Origin: Delphinapterus leucas
Lineage: Eukaryota; Chordata; Mammalia; Artiodactyla; Monodontidae
Direction of reading: 5' to 3'
NCBI RefSeq assembly: GCF_002288925.2
Contig: NW_022098069.1
Span: forward strand, 69,726,312-69,790,311
DNA: 64,000 bases
Shown here: positions 11,996 through 24,400 of the stretch, piece by piece
Layout of the letters: each line of letters starts with the position of its first letter
How positions within the stretch are numbered: position 1 is the first letter of the stretch
The notes under the pieces: model-generated
What the model was told of the DNA's origin: nothing
The model's input: only the letters and a program-made list of their open reading frames with translations
Database searches by the model: none
Translations under genes and position numbers: made by a program

Positions 11996-13499
11996 CATAG
12001 AAGTAGCAGAAGTCACAGGAGAAGAGCCAGTGTTTCCTAGGATGTCATATTGTTTGTGAGTCAGGTTGCAGAAGGTCTTTGCGTCTTGAGATGACATTTA
12101 AGTCAAATTGACAAGAGTAGGAATTTTGAGGTCCGAATCAATAAGGCATGCGGATAATAGTCATTTGATTTAAGGAAAGCGAGTCTTTAAGCAGACCTTG
12201 TTTCTCGTAGGTCCTTTTCAACTGCATTATATGCAAACTCTTGCTGTAAGAGAGTAAATGGTGAAGGGCATAGAATACATATAAGACGGAAGAGCCAAGT
12301 GTAAATAGTCACAGTCTTTAAAAATAATGCAGGTTTAAGAAAATGAGTGCTTCTATAAATCACTGGAAAACTCGATGATGATTCTAACTGCAGATGGGCT
12401 TTAAAACAAGTGTGTGAGTTTACTGCAGCTTCTCAACTCCCAACTGGATACTAAAAAAAAGGCTCTTTCTCAATTTCCTGTTCTTGTGCCTTATTAAAAT
12501 CATTCTGTTGCTCTGACCCCCGCCCCCGTTTCTTTCTTCTTTTCACATCTGTGTTTGTGTGGGGAGGATGTTACCCACAGTTCCCGGCCATGAGGAATGC
12601 ATGAAAGTCATGAAGATGAGATGGTGACCCAGCTACAGCGTGTGTGAAATGAGTGATGGGAAGAGAGAGGGAGAGAGCAAGCCGTGGTGCAGGGTTATGA
12701 GTTGTACAGTTATTTCTAGCTTTGAATTGTTTCCAAATCTCATACATTCACAGACAGCCTCGCCAAAGCCCACAGCTGTCATGCATTTTCAACAGATTCC
12801 ACAGGGCCTAGATGAGGTTTGAAGGCATTCCTTTGCTCTTACACATTAGCTAGAAGGAATTACCGTAACATCTGATATTGTGGAAGTGGGATCTTTGCCA
12901 TCCTGACCTTGCCAAAGCAGTCCGGAAATAGGGGTCCAAGAATGTATTATCTCATACGGCCTCTAAAGGTCACTGGGGGCCCCTCGGTGGCATTCCAGCA
13001 AAACCCAAGCACCCAACATGCTCTGCTTTTGGAGAAACTGTGCTGCTCTGTGTGGACACAGTGGGCAGACACGTGTTCCCATTGTTATTTGGATGTTTGT
13101 CATAGGGAAGGCATGTTCCACTGGAGAAATTCCCAGCTGTCAGTAATGTGCTGATACACCACAGCCAATCATCAGAGGGCGAGCCAAATAAACAGGATGT
13201 GCACAATGTGTGTGATTGCATGAGTGTGTGGCAAAACTTCTGCCCATTTCACAGCCTCATAATGGGATTGACATGCATTGCTTAAGCTGCATCTGTCTGT
13301 TTAGGGTAGAAACACATAAACACCATGGAAACAATGTGTTAGAAAGCCCTTTCTTTGGCTATATGGGCTGTTGGTATGATGGGATGAAATCTGTATAAAC
13401 TGGGAATGAATGTGGCTTTAGTGTCATGGGTTTACTTGCTGGGAAGTGCCTTCAAGTCATCCAGACACAGAGGAGAGGAAATGATCAGATCATCAGTGG
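11996..13499. other. Unique, somewhat GC-richer non-coding sequence
   Basis: There is no recognisable repeat over about 1.5 kb. Opposed open frames at 12909-13154 (plus) and 12970-13221 (minus) overlap almost entirely, so at most one could be real and neither has a recognisable domain. The lack of repeats makes this a reasonable place to look for conserved non-coding sequence. Confidence 0.4.
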
Positions 13500-13712
13500 C
13501 TATTGTGGATTGACCAAGGGGCTGAGTCTCTATGGCTATTTTTACATACCACTGGAGTCATCTTCATCCTTTCTTCTTGTAAGCCACTCTTCAGTTCCCC
13601 CATCTGTGCAATAAATTATAGGGAAATAATAATTATCTTGTAGGATTGTTGTTAAGATGTAATGAGAGAATACATGTAAAATGTATAATATGCACTTTCC
13701 ATCACCCATTTT
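13500..13712 (+). repeat. MIR SINE
   Basis: The forward MIR blocks are 'cttcagttcccccatctgtgcaataa', 'ataataattatcttgtaggattgttgttaagat' and 'aatgagagaatacatgtaaaatgta'. They correspond to the conserved 'cctcagtttcctcatctgtaaaatgggg...ggttgttgtgaggattaaatgag' section of MIR. The 5' limit is approximate. Confidence 0.75.
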
Positions 13713-13779
13713 TGTATAATTTTTCTCCAAGGTCCTCATCACAGTCAGACACACTGGATTATATTTGTTAAATGTTGTC

Positions 13780-13903
13780 TCCCTAAACTGGAACATAAGC
13801 TCCACAAAACTGGGTGTGTTTTGTTCTCCGCTGTATCATTGCCTAGACCAGCAGCCTATACTAGGTGGGTCCTCACAAATATCTGTTAAATAAATGAATA
13901 TTA
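13780..13903 (+). repeat. LINE L2 3' end
   Basis: Forward L2 tail: 'ctggaacataagctccacaaaactgggtgtg', 'ctgtatcattgcctaga', then 'tcctcacaaatatctgttaa' and ataaatgaat. This matches the canonical L2 ending '..gctcaataaatgtttgttgaatgaat'. Confidence 0.75.
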
Positions 13904-14651
13904 GTTATTATTATTATTACTATTATAATCATCTTTTTCAGACTCAGATACCATGCTTTTAAAAAATTCTCAAAATACTGTTTAGGTTTGCATAGTTACT
14001 GAGAGGCTTCAGATATATTTGATATGTAATCATAGAATTTAATAACTTATAGAAACATCAGAACATATTGAGTTTAACCTCTTCAGGTTATGAGAGAACT
14101 TAAAATATCCCGTGGCCAGTGATACTAAGTGATGTTCCCTCAGTCAAGAATTACCTAGTGGCAGATAAGATCTGGCATTAAAGGCCTGTGGCACCCAATG
14201 CAGTACTCATTCTTCTGTGTCCCACTGACTTCTAATTTGGGTGCCAACATGGCTCTCGCCTCTCAGTGGACCAAGCCTCAATCCAGGTGAAAACCCAGGT
14301 CCTATTTCATCATTGTGTGTTACTCCAAACTTCTCATCACCTCTGGTTGATTGGTCATTGCTGTCTTCTACGTTTTTCACAGTGATGGAATTTCTTATTT
14401 TGATGATAAAATGTGCTTTAGTCACATGTCATATACAAAGATGGCTGAGAATTACAAGGGGCCAGGGAGAGCGGCTCCTCTCCAGATCACTTAGTGAAAA
14501 GTTGTGCACCTTTTATCAGCTCTATCTGAAGTCCTTCCCTGGATTTTGAGATCTCCAGGCTGTTCCATTTGGGGAGAAAATCAGAATAAATAAAAGCTAT
14601 AAAGGCTATAGCACTTCCAACTCCAGAGCTATCTAGGGGAAAAGAAGGTAT
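13904..14651. other. Non-coding sequence, possible old repeat at 14050-14215
   Basis: Positions 14050-14215 (a 'gttatgagagaacttaaaat...cagtcaagaattacctagtggca' region) vaguely resemble the reverse of a MIR-class element, but I cannot confirm it. Overlapping open frames at 14207-14549 on both strands have no recognisable product. Confidence 0.35.
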
Positions 14652-14845
14652 AAATTCATCCAACAAACATTTATCAAGTGTTTGCAGTACGGTAAGCAAT
14701 GTGTATGCGTGTGGATGGAGTTTACAAATAAGTTTTAATTTGCATCTTTCCTCAAGGAGTTTACAATCTAGCTGAAAACAATTATCCAAAATAAATCCTA
14801 TAGTACGTAACATTGACAACAGTTAGAACATGAAGAGTGAAGATG
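14652..14845 (-). repeat. LINE L2 3'-end fragment
   Basis: Starts 'aattcatccaacaaacattt', the reversed L2 tail. It continues with 'caaggagtttacaatctagc', the counterpart of the 'aggagcttacaatctag' block. The diverged 3' side ends near 14845. Confidence 0.68.
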
Positions 14846-15568
14846 AAAATAAAAATTTGAAGGAGCTTAGAGAAGGAAAAAAAAATCACTTCCGGGGGTG
14901 AATGGGATGTCCATGTAAGAGGCAACATCTTATATAGACTGTCATGGATCAGTAGTATTCTTCAAAGTCCATGCATCTTAGGTGAAATATACTTTAAAGT
15001 TGATTACTTAGGCTCTGTTTTACCTCACGACATTTTATATTCTCATGTATGCCATATAATAGACACATCTATATGCAACATAATGCAACCACAGTAGCTT
15101 ATTTCTCAAAAAGAGGCTTTTATTAGAGGTATTATTACATATATTTGCATAGCCACAACTATAAACATTTACTTGAGTTTATGAATGATAGTATACTCCT
15201 AAAAGAAAAAAATATCGTATCTTGCACATACACATGTACAATATTTGGAGTATCTGTACATAGCTAAGAATTAAACAGACCCTTTTTGGACACTGATGAT
15301 TTGACTCACATAACTGATTATGGTTGAAACACAAAAGGTTTGCAAACCAAAGTCAAGTATGATGTAGTGTGGAGTACTAAAGGGACCCAGGAGCTGAACC
15401 TATGACTTTTACACTAAAAGTCCCAGAAAACATTTACAATTTCCTCCACAGACTTTTTTCTTTCCCCTTGTGGGTGTATCTTTCTACTTAAAATAATTGT
15501 ACCGCATTTATTTTAATAGTTGATCTCCTTCCTGATCCTTATTTTCAAAAGTAAATATAATGGTGGTT
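14846..15568. other. Unique AT-rich sequence, nothing recognised
   Basis: About 700 bases with no repeat family or coding signal that I can support. Confidence 0.45.
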
Positions 15569-15573
15569 AAGTA

Positions 15574-16095
15574 AGTATTTTTTTACATCTTTATTGGAGT
15601 ATAATTGCTTCACAATGTTGTGTTAGTTTCTGCTGTGCAACAAAATGAATCAGCTATACGTATACATATGTCCCCATATCCCCTCCCTCTTGCATCTCCC
15701 TCCCACCCTCCCTATCCCACCCCTCTAGGTGGTCACAAAGCACGGAGCTGATCTCCCTGTGCTATGCGGCTGCTTCCCACTAGCTATCTATTTTACATTT
15801 GGAAGTGTATATATGTCAATGCTACTCTCTCACTTCGTCTCAGCTTCCCCTTCCCCCCACCGTGTCCTCAAGTCCATCCTCTACATCTGCATCTTTATTC
15901 CTGCCCTGCCACTAGGTTCATCAGTACCGTTTTTTTTAGATTCCATATATGTGTGTTAGCATACAGTATTTGTTTTTCTCTTTCTGACTTACTTCACTCT
16001 GTATGACAGACTCTAGGTCCATCCACCTCATTACAAATAACTCAATTTCGATCCTTTTTATGGCTGAGTTATATTCCATATTAGATGCCACATCT
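15574..16095 (-). repeat. 5'-truncated LINE-1, end of ORF2 plus 3' UTR
   Basis: Reverse complement of a young cetartiodactyl-type L1 3' end. It opens with a T-rich tail and 'ttattggagtataattgcttcacaatg', then the C-rich 3' UTR (15670-15725). The block 'gtggtcacaaagcacggagctgatctccc' follows, then 'ttcactctgtatgacagac' and 'ggctgagttatattcc' from the end of ORF2. The same subfamily occurs reversed at 25168-25965. A weak target duplication may exist (aagtaagtattt at 15569-15580, aaataagtatct at 16096-16107). The open frames at 15729-16006 are antisense shadows. Confidence 0.85.
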
Positions 16096-16169
16096 AAATA
16101 AGTATCTTTAGTTTTGCTAAATATTTTACAGTGCCTTAAGTGCTACATGTTAACTAAAATTTGAAAGTT

Positions 16170-16278
16170 CTTTTTTTTATTGAGGTATAATTGACATAGA
16201 ACATTATGTTAGTTTCAGATGTACACCATAATAATTCGATATCTGTATATATTGCAAAATGATTATCACACTATGTCT
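16170..16278 (-). repeat. L1M-type LINE-1 3' UTR fragment
   Basis: The sequence 'tttttattgaggtataattgacata-gaacattatgttagtttcag', followed by 'tatattgcaaaatgattatca', is the same older L1 3' UTR type as at 2447-2690, cut short at about 109 bp. Confidence 0.78.
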
Positions 16279-17574
16279 TGAAAGTTTTGACTAATTTTAT
16301 TAATTAAACCATATGTTATATTTTCTTTTGACCCAATCAAAAATTTTAAAAAATATGATTTATAGAGGAATGAACGACAGGAATGTGGTTTGCCTCAGTT
16401 TAGTGCAGTGATGGCTCTTCATTTTCCATTCTTCCCTGCCATTTTGACTTTGCGTGTCCTGCCCAGCGGAGAAGTTGTTGGCTGTGGGCTCTCTGTCCTT
16501 AGCGTCCATGCCATTGGCCTGTTGGTTTTCTGACTGTGGGTTGCTCTAGCCACCCATTCTGTGTACTGGCTCCTAAAGCTACGACTGCAGCCTTAGTTTT
16601 TTGTTTCTCATGCAGAACATGCTGACAGATGTGCTCCTGAACATTTTATTTTAACCACCACACTTACTCTGGCTTCTTCTGAAGCTGATGAAATTACCAA
16701 ATCAATTTTATGCTCCTCGAAAGAACAAAGGGAAGGCAAAACCAGAAAGATGGATCAAACAGAGCCACTCCGGAAGATGTCTCAGAGCTTTAACAGAGCA
16801 TAAGAACAAAGGTGTTCAGTGGCTTTGGGGGGCCATGTTCTCTCACGATGAGAATTGAATGAAAACAGCCTACTCAAAGCCTGTGTACTGTGTCTCACTA
16901 TAATTAGTTTTTATACTACTATTGGATCTTAGAGCAGATTAGCCATTGCTATTTGTGCAGACAGGTCAATCAAATTTTTGGAAATATCCTGAGACAGGTT
17001 TCCTGAGATCATGAAAATATGACTACAGCAAAAAGAATGATGTATTACCAAATATTTATTGAACTGTTATTATGGGAAGGAGACATTTAAATTGTAAATA
17101 TTTATGCAATACACAGTCCCTGCCCAGGGGACCTTGTACATAGTTGCTGAAACTGGTGTGGAGCCTTCTATGGCTGAAGGACATCAAGAGCATAATCAAA
17201 GATAAGAGGGTTTTCCAGTGGCTGATGGAATATTAGCTCTGAAAAGCCTTTGAGAAATCATCTACTCCTCCTTATTCTCTGCATATGATAACTGTAAACG
17301 TGACCTGCTCAAGATCACACAGAAATTTAGCGGAAAGTCAGATATAAACATCTTTCCTCTAAATCTGCTACGTAATTTTTTTCATTATATGCCATATATA
17401 TTTATACTGATTTAAGCAAGTCAAATGCAATTGAATTTTACTTGTATTAGTTTAGTGCTTATTGTTGATTGTTTTAATTTGAACGTGCTTAATCTGTTTT
17501 TCTCTGTGTTGTGTATTTTAAGGCATTGGAGAGAGGGCAAGAGAAAAACTTCTCTATTTTGCACTTTAATTTTT
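16279..17574. other. Unique sequence, possible MIR-class remnant near 17225-17375
   Basis: Most of this stretch shows nothing recognisable. The segment 17290-17345 ('ctgctcaagatcacacagaaatttagcgg') resembles the conserved 'cttgcccaaggtcacacagctagt' block of reversed MIR-class SINEs, but the surroundings are too diverged to define an element. Confidence 0.4.
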
Positions 17575-18075
17575 TTCATTTTTTATTAGTACTAATTTGA
17601 AACTTTTCATTATATAAGTAATACATGCTGATGGAATAAAACTAGAAAATATAGATAAGGAAAAAGAGAAAATTAAATTCAATTATAATCCAGTTCCCTA
17701 GAGAAAAACACTATTTTATATATATATATATTTTTTCTTTGTTTGCAATAAAAAAATGGGATCACATTTAACCTACTATTTTATACTTCATTTTTTCATG
17801 TAACTATTACATGGACATTTTTCATGTGAGTAAGTGTGTTTAGAATATCACTTTTATTGGGACTGCAAAATGGTCTGTTTTATTCATCTTATATTTTGGA
17901 CATTTTACTTATTGTCAATTTTTGAACATTTTGAGAACAAATATTTTGTTGTAAATATTCTGAAATGAAGGTGCATATAATTACATGTTTATAGGTAATT
18001 ATTTCCTTTACATTTTCCGAAGTAGAGGTCCTGGATCAAAGGATTCACATATATGCTAGACTTTTGATGCAAAGT
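17575..18075. repeat. Ancient LINE-like fossil
   Basis: The ordered blocks 'aagtaatacatgctgatgg', 'gaaaatatagataaggaaaaag', 'aaaaaatgggatcaca', 'cattttttcatgtaacta', 'ttggacattttacttattgtc' and 'gaggtcctggatcaaagg' follow a well-known old mammalian repeat that ends in 'aattgctgggtcaaaggg'. I read it as a LINE 3' region, but the exact family is not certain. A TA run (17718-17732) lies inside. Confidence 0.55.
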
Positions 18076-19695
18076 GGGACCACCACCAACACCTTTTATT
18101 CCCGATTTCAAAATTTGTGCAGTAGTTTCTATTCAGTGCTGCAGGACTTCAAAATCTGGCAAGGGTAAAGAGGTCTGTTTAAAAAAAAAACACAAAACTC
18201 TCCAGCAAGGTATGTAAGGTCACAATGTCTTAATATCCACACAACAGGACTATCATTTCCTGAAACGTATTAAATAGATGGTATCGATCAGACACTCACG
18301 ATAAGTGTTCAACATAGATGTCTCCTCATTTCTATCCTTCAAAGGCAAGAGGATGATGATCCTAAATTTAGAGGTGGCATCAGGAGGTGGCTTTTGTTAC
18401 ATCTTCATACCTCCTCACCAGAGTTCTCTGACTCACACCTGCTAAATCTGGCATGTAAACTGGATACATGGTTCTCTAAGAACTTGGAAGTCTTCAGATG
18501 TTAACTAGAAAGCAAATATTGTTACTACTTAGAGGACACTGTGCTTCTCTTACTACTTTTTTGAGTTTACTTTCTGTGTGTGATTACTTATCGATATGAG
18601 AATAAGTAATAGTCATTATTTTTCAACTTAGTTTGCTAAAAGCTGCTAGATGTATATAATGAAAATGCTAAATTCAGTGAGATTTGCATGCATCTTTTAA
18701 AAGTAAGAATATACTTTCTATTATAAAAGCATTTTCAAAATGAAAAATGCACACACATACTTATTTTTTGCAATGATAATCTTTCACATTTTGGTGCCTT
18801 ACAGAGTACAAACTCTTTGGTTTTCTCCGATAAGAAATAGTTGAGCTAGTTTCAAGCATGTTGTTTTGTGATAATGTTTTGAGATAATGGTGTTTTGTGA
18901 TAATAGTTGTAGAGAATTTCAAGCATGATGTTGAAGAATAGAAATTAACACCTACCTCTGTTTCTGAAACAGTCTAAACATTCAAGGGAAAATATTATTG
19001 CATTTGTTTTATACCATCTGTGATTAAAATTGTTTATATCATAAATTAAAAAATATCTCCAAAGGTAAAATTTTTTTCCAGCTAAGTATTTTGTGACCTA
19101 AGTAAATGTTTATATAACTTTAGATTATACTATAACTCAATTCATAATATTTTCAATAAATACATGAGCAATTATTTTACCATATATCTCAAGAGTGGGT
19201 TAGTTCATTCTTTGGAAATGGACAACTGTCGTTTTCAATTTTTACTTTTTGTTTACAGGTTGTGTTTCGCTTGATGAGTGGATTCTGGGATAGCTCTAGG
19301 AAAACCGTTGAAATTTTATTGGTACTTTTGTGGGATAATGTGGATTTTGTACTTCATAACTACACTCATACTAGTAAATATTATTTTGTCAAATGAGCTT
19401 AGTCTGCTTTGAAAACAGAGAGGAGGATATTGCAGTACTGAGCACAGGAAAGGCCTACTTTGATGGAATGGAGAGAAGGGAGGGAAACTTTTAAAAAAGC
19501 CTAGAGCATAGATGAATTCCAGCTCAGGGCTGACTCAGGTATTGACTGTTTGAGAGTTCTGGGCAATCATTAGGAAGAATGAAAGTCCTGAGCACCTGCC
19601 TGGGTGGGTGTTTGCCCACGTTAAGAGCCATGTTCCACTTGACCTTGATACTCCCTGTCAACCCAAATATTTGCTCTGGATAACGTCTTTCCTCT
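18076..19695. other. Unique AT-rich sequence with a small local duplication
   Basis: No repeat family is recognised. Around 18850-18930 the blocks 'tttcaagcatg' and 'tgttttgtgataat' each occur twice, indicating a small local duplication. Confidence 0.4.
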
Positions 19696-19988
19696 GCTTC
19701 ATCACTTCCTTTCTCTCCTTCAAATTACAGTTTAGGGCCCACTTTGTCCAGGACAATTTCTCTAACATCCAGTAACCTCCAAACCACCAACATAATTCTG
19801 GATCCTCTAGACTACTCATCACTTTTGGAATCATTGCAGCTCCTATTTTTATAGATAGAATATGTGTCTGTGCTGCTTCCCTTATTAAACTATAATCACG
19901 CAGCTGAGACCAATTCTAATCTTGACTATGTTCCCTGAAACACTAAACAAAATAGTTACATATCTGAGCATTTCTAAATAAACGTAGT
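19696..19988 (+). repeat. LINE L2 3' region
   Basis: Diverged forward L2 3' end: 'ctccttcaaattacagttta...ccaggacaatttctctaaca' corresponds to the 'caaatgtcaccttctccaggaagcc' block. It then passes through 'gctgcttcccttattaaac' to 'ctgagcatttctaaataaacg'. Assignment rests on block order rather than close identity. Confidence 0.5.
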
Positions 19989-20094
19989 CCCAAGGGGAGT
20001 TTATACCGATTTTTTAACCAGTAAGTTGAAAATATTTCTATTAGTTGGATTAAAAGGAAGGAGAGGAAAAATGGAGATGACTCTGAGCATTGAG

Positions 20095-20375
20095 ATAGTT
20101 CTGGAAGATTTACTTCGTGCTGGACATTATACTGAACTTTTTTTTTTTTTTTTTACACATTACCTCATACAATCCTCATCACCACTCTTGGGGGAGATAC
20201 TGTTAAATTCATTTTAGAGATGAAGACATAAAGAATTTTTTTCTGATGAGGCTCAGAGGATTCAGAGACTTGGTCTAGGACGCATAATTAGTAAGTGGAA
20301 GGACTGGAACAAGAATACAAAAAATGTGTGACAAGAAACATTCTCTTAGCCGATTCTAGCATCTTCATATCCATT
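20095..20375 (-). repeat. MIR SINE with an internal T15 run
   Basis: Reversed MIR: 'tgctggacattatactgaac', 'ttacctcatacaatcctcatcacc', 'cattttagagatgaaga', then 'cataattagtaagtggaaggactgg' equal to 'cacagctagtaagtggcagagcc'. A T-run at 20140-20154 interrupts the core. The flanks on either side read as one MIR. Confidence 0.72.
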
Positions 20376-21839
20376 TTCCACTGACCTGATTCTAATGATG
20401 TAAAGTAATGCTTTCAAACTTCTTTTCTTATTTTAAACTTTCCAAGCTCTGGCTGGTGTTGAAAGTTGCTATTTCGGTAATTGATTCTACTGTATGGATT
20501 GAGAATTTTAGGATGTAGGATCGCACAGTAGGTTCTTTACTCACCTGATCTATAAACATAGGACCATTGCCTTTTTAATCTGGAAAGAACTCTAGGGATC
20601 AATGTATTCTTTAAGTCCATAGGGCTTCTCTGCTTCTCACAAAATATCCAGTTGAAAACTGTTGTGAAAATGGGAGTCAAAGGTCTTTCTTCTCAGTGTA
20701 GGGCTGAAAATATCACGTTATTATTATTAATATTATATAAATATAATATTATATTGTCTTTGTAGGCATGCCAGCTAATGCAGTTACTTGGTTGTTATAT
20801 CTTATATGAGGTAATAGTGACTATTATAAATTTTTTTCCTTTACAACATGTCACATATTTTTTCAAATGAAATGTGACTCAGATAGCCAATTCTAGTCAA
20901 GTAATGCCTAAATTGTAATATTTTATAATGTTAAACACAATTTCCTACCAGCATGGTATAGAATGTAATATCTTTTTGAAATACTACCCACGGAGAAAAA
21001 CGTGATGGTTGCAGAAATATGTCATCAGAGACTAGGCCAAATTAACCGACACAATAATTTCCTTCCAAATGCAAACAAGCTTAACTTAAAAGAAAGATCT
21101 GCTTCATGATGTTATAAACATATCCTTCTCTGGAGCAGCCTTGATAATTAATGCCACATACTCATGGTGAGAAATATATATGAGCTTGGTCATAAATGTT
21201 CTCATGCATTTTAAATGTCAATAAAATGAATAGCCTTTATTATTTCCGAATGATAACTTGTTCCTAGACACTGCTACTTTGCAGGGGATAATGACTGCGT
21301 TGGCACATAATGAAATATTACAGGAACATGCCTTAAGCATTTGTAAGACACACCCTTAGTTCTGAATCAATGCAGTAAAAGCAACATACAAGGACACAAG
21401 GAATATGCTTGAGGAAATCCAACCCCTGCCCTTGCTTCCACTTCCACTCTCATAAATCAGTCTAGGTGAATATCTTAAGCTCAGTTAGAAAAAAAATTTT
21501 GAAAAGACAATGCTCCTCTTTCTTTGGCCTGCAGGACCAAGTGCTCTATTCATGGTCACCCCTGCTTTCTAGACACAGCTTCTGTTTTTTTTTCAGAAAA
21601 TCTCCAAGGGCTTGACTTCTGCGGGCAATTTTGTTCCACATTAAGAGAGAAGGACTTATATGTATTCTTACTTCATGGCACATTAAAAACATGTGAGGCT
21701 GATGCAATAGGAATGGATAAGAGCAGTTAGTTGGTGTGATGGGAAGAATTATCTACTGAATAGAAAATTAAAAATAGGACTTCTGATTTCAGTTCCAACA
21801 TCTAAAGGGCTTGGAAGTGGCCACTCCTGTCTTTACAAT
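20376..21839. other. Unique sequence with a small AT palindrome
   Basis: Nothing recognised except a short AT-rich inverted repeat at 20727-20750 (aatattata and tataatatt arms). No coding signal. Confidence 0.45.
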
Positions 21840-24115
21840 GATGAAGCTAAATACACTTCAAATGGATGACTTTCCTTGGACCCATCAGAGAATAGGGGCT
21901 GCAGGGCCACTTTGCCACTTTGAATTTTGGCAAGATGGGCAAATCCAGAGTCACAACTGAGATCTACTCACCTGGACTGGAAGTTGCTAGTGCCATAATC
22001 TGGTAGTGACACTTACATGGTAATTTTGAGGAAATTCTGGAGGCTGAATATGAAGTAGGATGAGAGTGAGAAACTTGTGGGACTGCAGCTTTATGGGTCT
22101 CTGGTGAGCTTTAAGCTTCAGGAGCCCAACTCGTCTCACAGGGAAGATCTAAGAAAGATCCTTTTGTGGCTTTGGCATGGAACGGGGAAGAGTAATCATG
22201 GTGAAATATTCCCAGAGAGTTGTCCATAACAAAAGCATATGCTTGAGGAGAAAAGACTTTACCAGAGCCTTATCCCAGCTGGGGGAAGGGCATCCTTACT
22301 CCAGCTAGTTTTCTGGTCTCAACTAAGGGGAAAAAATGTTATACCATGAAGAAGCACTTGTGAGGGGCACAGCCCAGGGACCCAGGCATACTAAAAACTG
22401 AGATTTAATGATAAGACTACATAATGCTCCCCTCTCCCACACTTTATCACCACACCAACCAGACTCCAATGTAGTGATAGTGGATTATAATGCAAAGAGC
22501 TGTAAAATGCAGACTGTCTCTGAAGAAGAGTACGTAAGGAAGCCCAAAGTCAACAGGGAAGATAAAAACAAGTATACTAGAGGAAATTGAATACTCTGGC
22601 ACCTACGTTTATAGCAAACATTAGTACAACATGCCTGGCTTTCAAAAAAAATTACAAGGCTTGCCAAAAAGCAAGAAAAACACAGTCTAAAGAGAAAAGG
22701 CAAGAATCAGAATCAGATTTGGGTATAGCACAGATGTTGGAATTATCAGAATTTAATATAACTATGATTAATAAGTTAAAGACTAAAGGAAAAAGCAGAC
22801 AACCTGCAAGAACAGATGAGTAATGTAAGTGTAGAAATGGAAACTATAGGAAAGAATCAAAGGAAATGTTAGGAATCAAAGACAGAAAGGCAGAGTGTCT
22901 TTGATGCACTCATCAGTAGGTTGGGTGTGCCTGAGAATAGAGGTACTGAGATCTAAGATAGGTCAATACAAATGTACCAAATTGAAACGTAAAGGGGAAA
23001 AAAAAGTCCGAGAACGTCCAAAAACTATGAGACAACTGTAAAATTGTAACATATGCTTAATTGGAATACCAGGTGGAGAAGAAAGAAACAGAAGAAATAT
23101 ATGAAGTCATAATGGCTGAAAACTTTCCAGAATTCATCACAGACACTTAATCACAGATCTAGGAAGCTCAGAGGACACCAAGAGGGAGAATTACTGCATG
23201 CTCCCTCCAAAAAAATCAAGAAACTACACCAAAGCATATCGTATTCAAACTGCAGAAAGTCAAAGGCACAGAGAAGAATTTTGAAAGAATCTAGAAGAAA
23301 AAATACACCTTACTTATAGATGAACAAAGATAAGAATTATAGTGGTCTTCTAGTCAGAAACCATGCAAATAACAAGAGAGTGAAGGGAACTACTTAAAGT
23401 TTTGAGGGGAAAAAAACATCAATATGTAATTCTGTTCCAATACAATCATTCTTCAGGAGCAAAGAAGAAGAAACTTGCTCAAACAAAACTCAAGGGACTT
23501 TATCACCAGAACTGCCCTGAAAAAAATGTGAAAAGACGTCCCTCAGGGAGAAGGAAAATGATATGGGTCAGAAACTCAGAACTACATGAAGAAAGGAAGT
23601 GTGTTGGAGAGGTAATAAATCAAAGTAAAATGAAGTCTTTTACTTTTCTCATTTTTAATTGCACTAAAAGATAATTTTGTTTAGAACAGTAATAGTAACA
23701 ATGTATTAGGTTATTATGGCATATGGATAAGTGAAATGAATGAATAAGTGAATGAGATTTATTTTCGTAAGGAGGGAGGGATTGGGAATAACTGCATTAC
23801 ATATACATAAAGAGGTATAGAGTTATTTGAAGGTGGATTTAGATGGGTTAAAAATGCATATTTGAAATTCTGTCAACTACTAAAAATATTTTTAAAAGAA
23901 GTATAGTTGATATGCTAAAAGAGGAGAAAAAGTGGAATCATGAAATGCTCACCTGAAACTGGAAAGGCTTAAACAGAGGGGAATAAGAAGAAACAAAAAA
24001 CAAATGCAATAATTAGAACAGTTAAACATGGTAGATGTTAATAATCACTTTAAATGTTTATATACATCAATTAAAAAGACAAATTGTTGGAGTGAATTAA
24101 AAAATAAATATGAAA
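21840..24115 (+). repeat. Ancient L1M, 5' region to start of ORF2
   Basis: A long, heavily mutated plus-strand L1M copy. Positions 22705-22790 ('gcacagatgttggaattatcag') are the L1M start-of-ORF1 region. Positions 23060-23470 ('ggaataccaggtggagaag', 'aatggctgaaaactttccag', 'cagatctaggaagctcagag') are ORF1. Positions 23530-23900 ('agaaggaaaatgatatggg', 'tagttgatatgctaaaagag') are the ORF1/ORF2 linker. The copy breaks off at 'gagtgaattaaaaaa', just inside ORF2. The portion upstream of 22700 is likely its 5' UTR but I am less sure of it. All frames are broken, so this is not a functional element. The small open frames at 22408-23674 are remnants of it. Confidence 0.7.
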
Positions 24116-24119
24116 TTTT

Positions 24120-24400
24120 ATCAGTAAGATAATGGTAGCTGCTGTGACAAATAGTCTTTACGATTTCAATGGCTTAACAGAATACGAGCTTTCTTCTTGC
24201 TCATATAAAAGTGGATCGGGTATTCCTAGGTAGTGTTAGGGACCAAGGTCTCCTACACAGTGTCAGGGACCAAGGTCTTTCTATCGCATGGCTTCAGCTT
24301 CTCTAGTACTTCATAGATTATGCATCCAGGTGGCACAAAGGGGAAAGAGAGAGCAAAGGGTAAGAATTTACAGATGTATAATTCACAATTTTTTTTCCAA
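24120..24400. repeat. Probable old repeat interrupting the L1M copy
   Basis: The sequence 'gctgctgtgacaaatagtctt...caatggcttaaca', then 'ttcttgctcatataaaag', looks like the opening of an old mammalian repeat also hinted at in 9000-9330. It contains a 27-bp tandem duplication at 24233-24278. The family is not identified. Confidence 0.4.

Noticed and set aside
22408..23674. Several 60-90 codon plus-strand frames in a row, resembling exons
   Set aside because: They are fragments of the 5' region and ORF1 of an old L1M copy.
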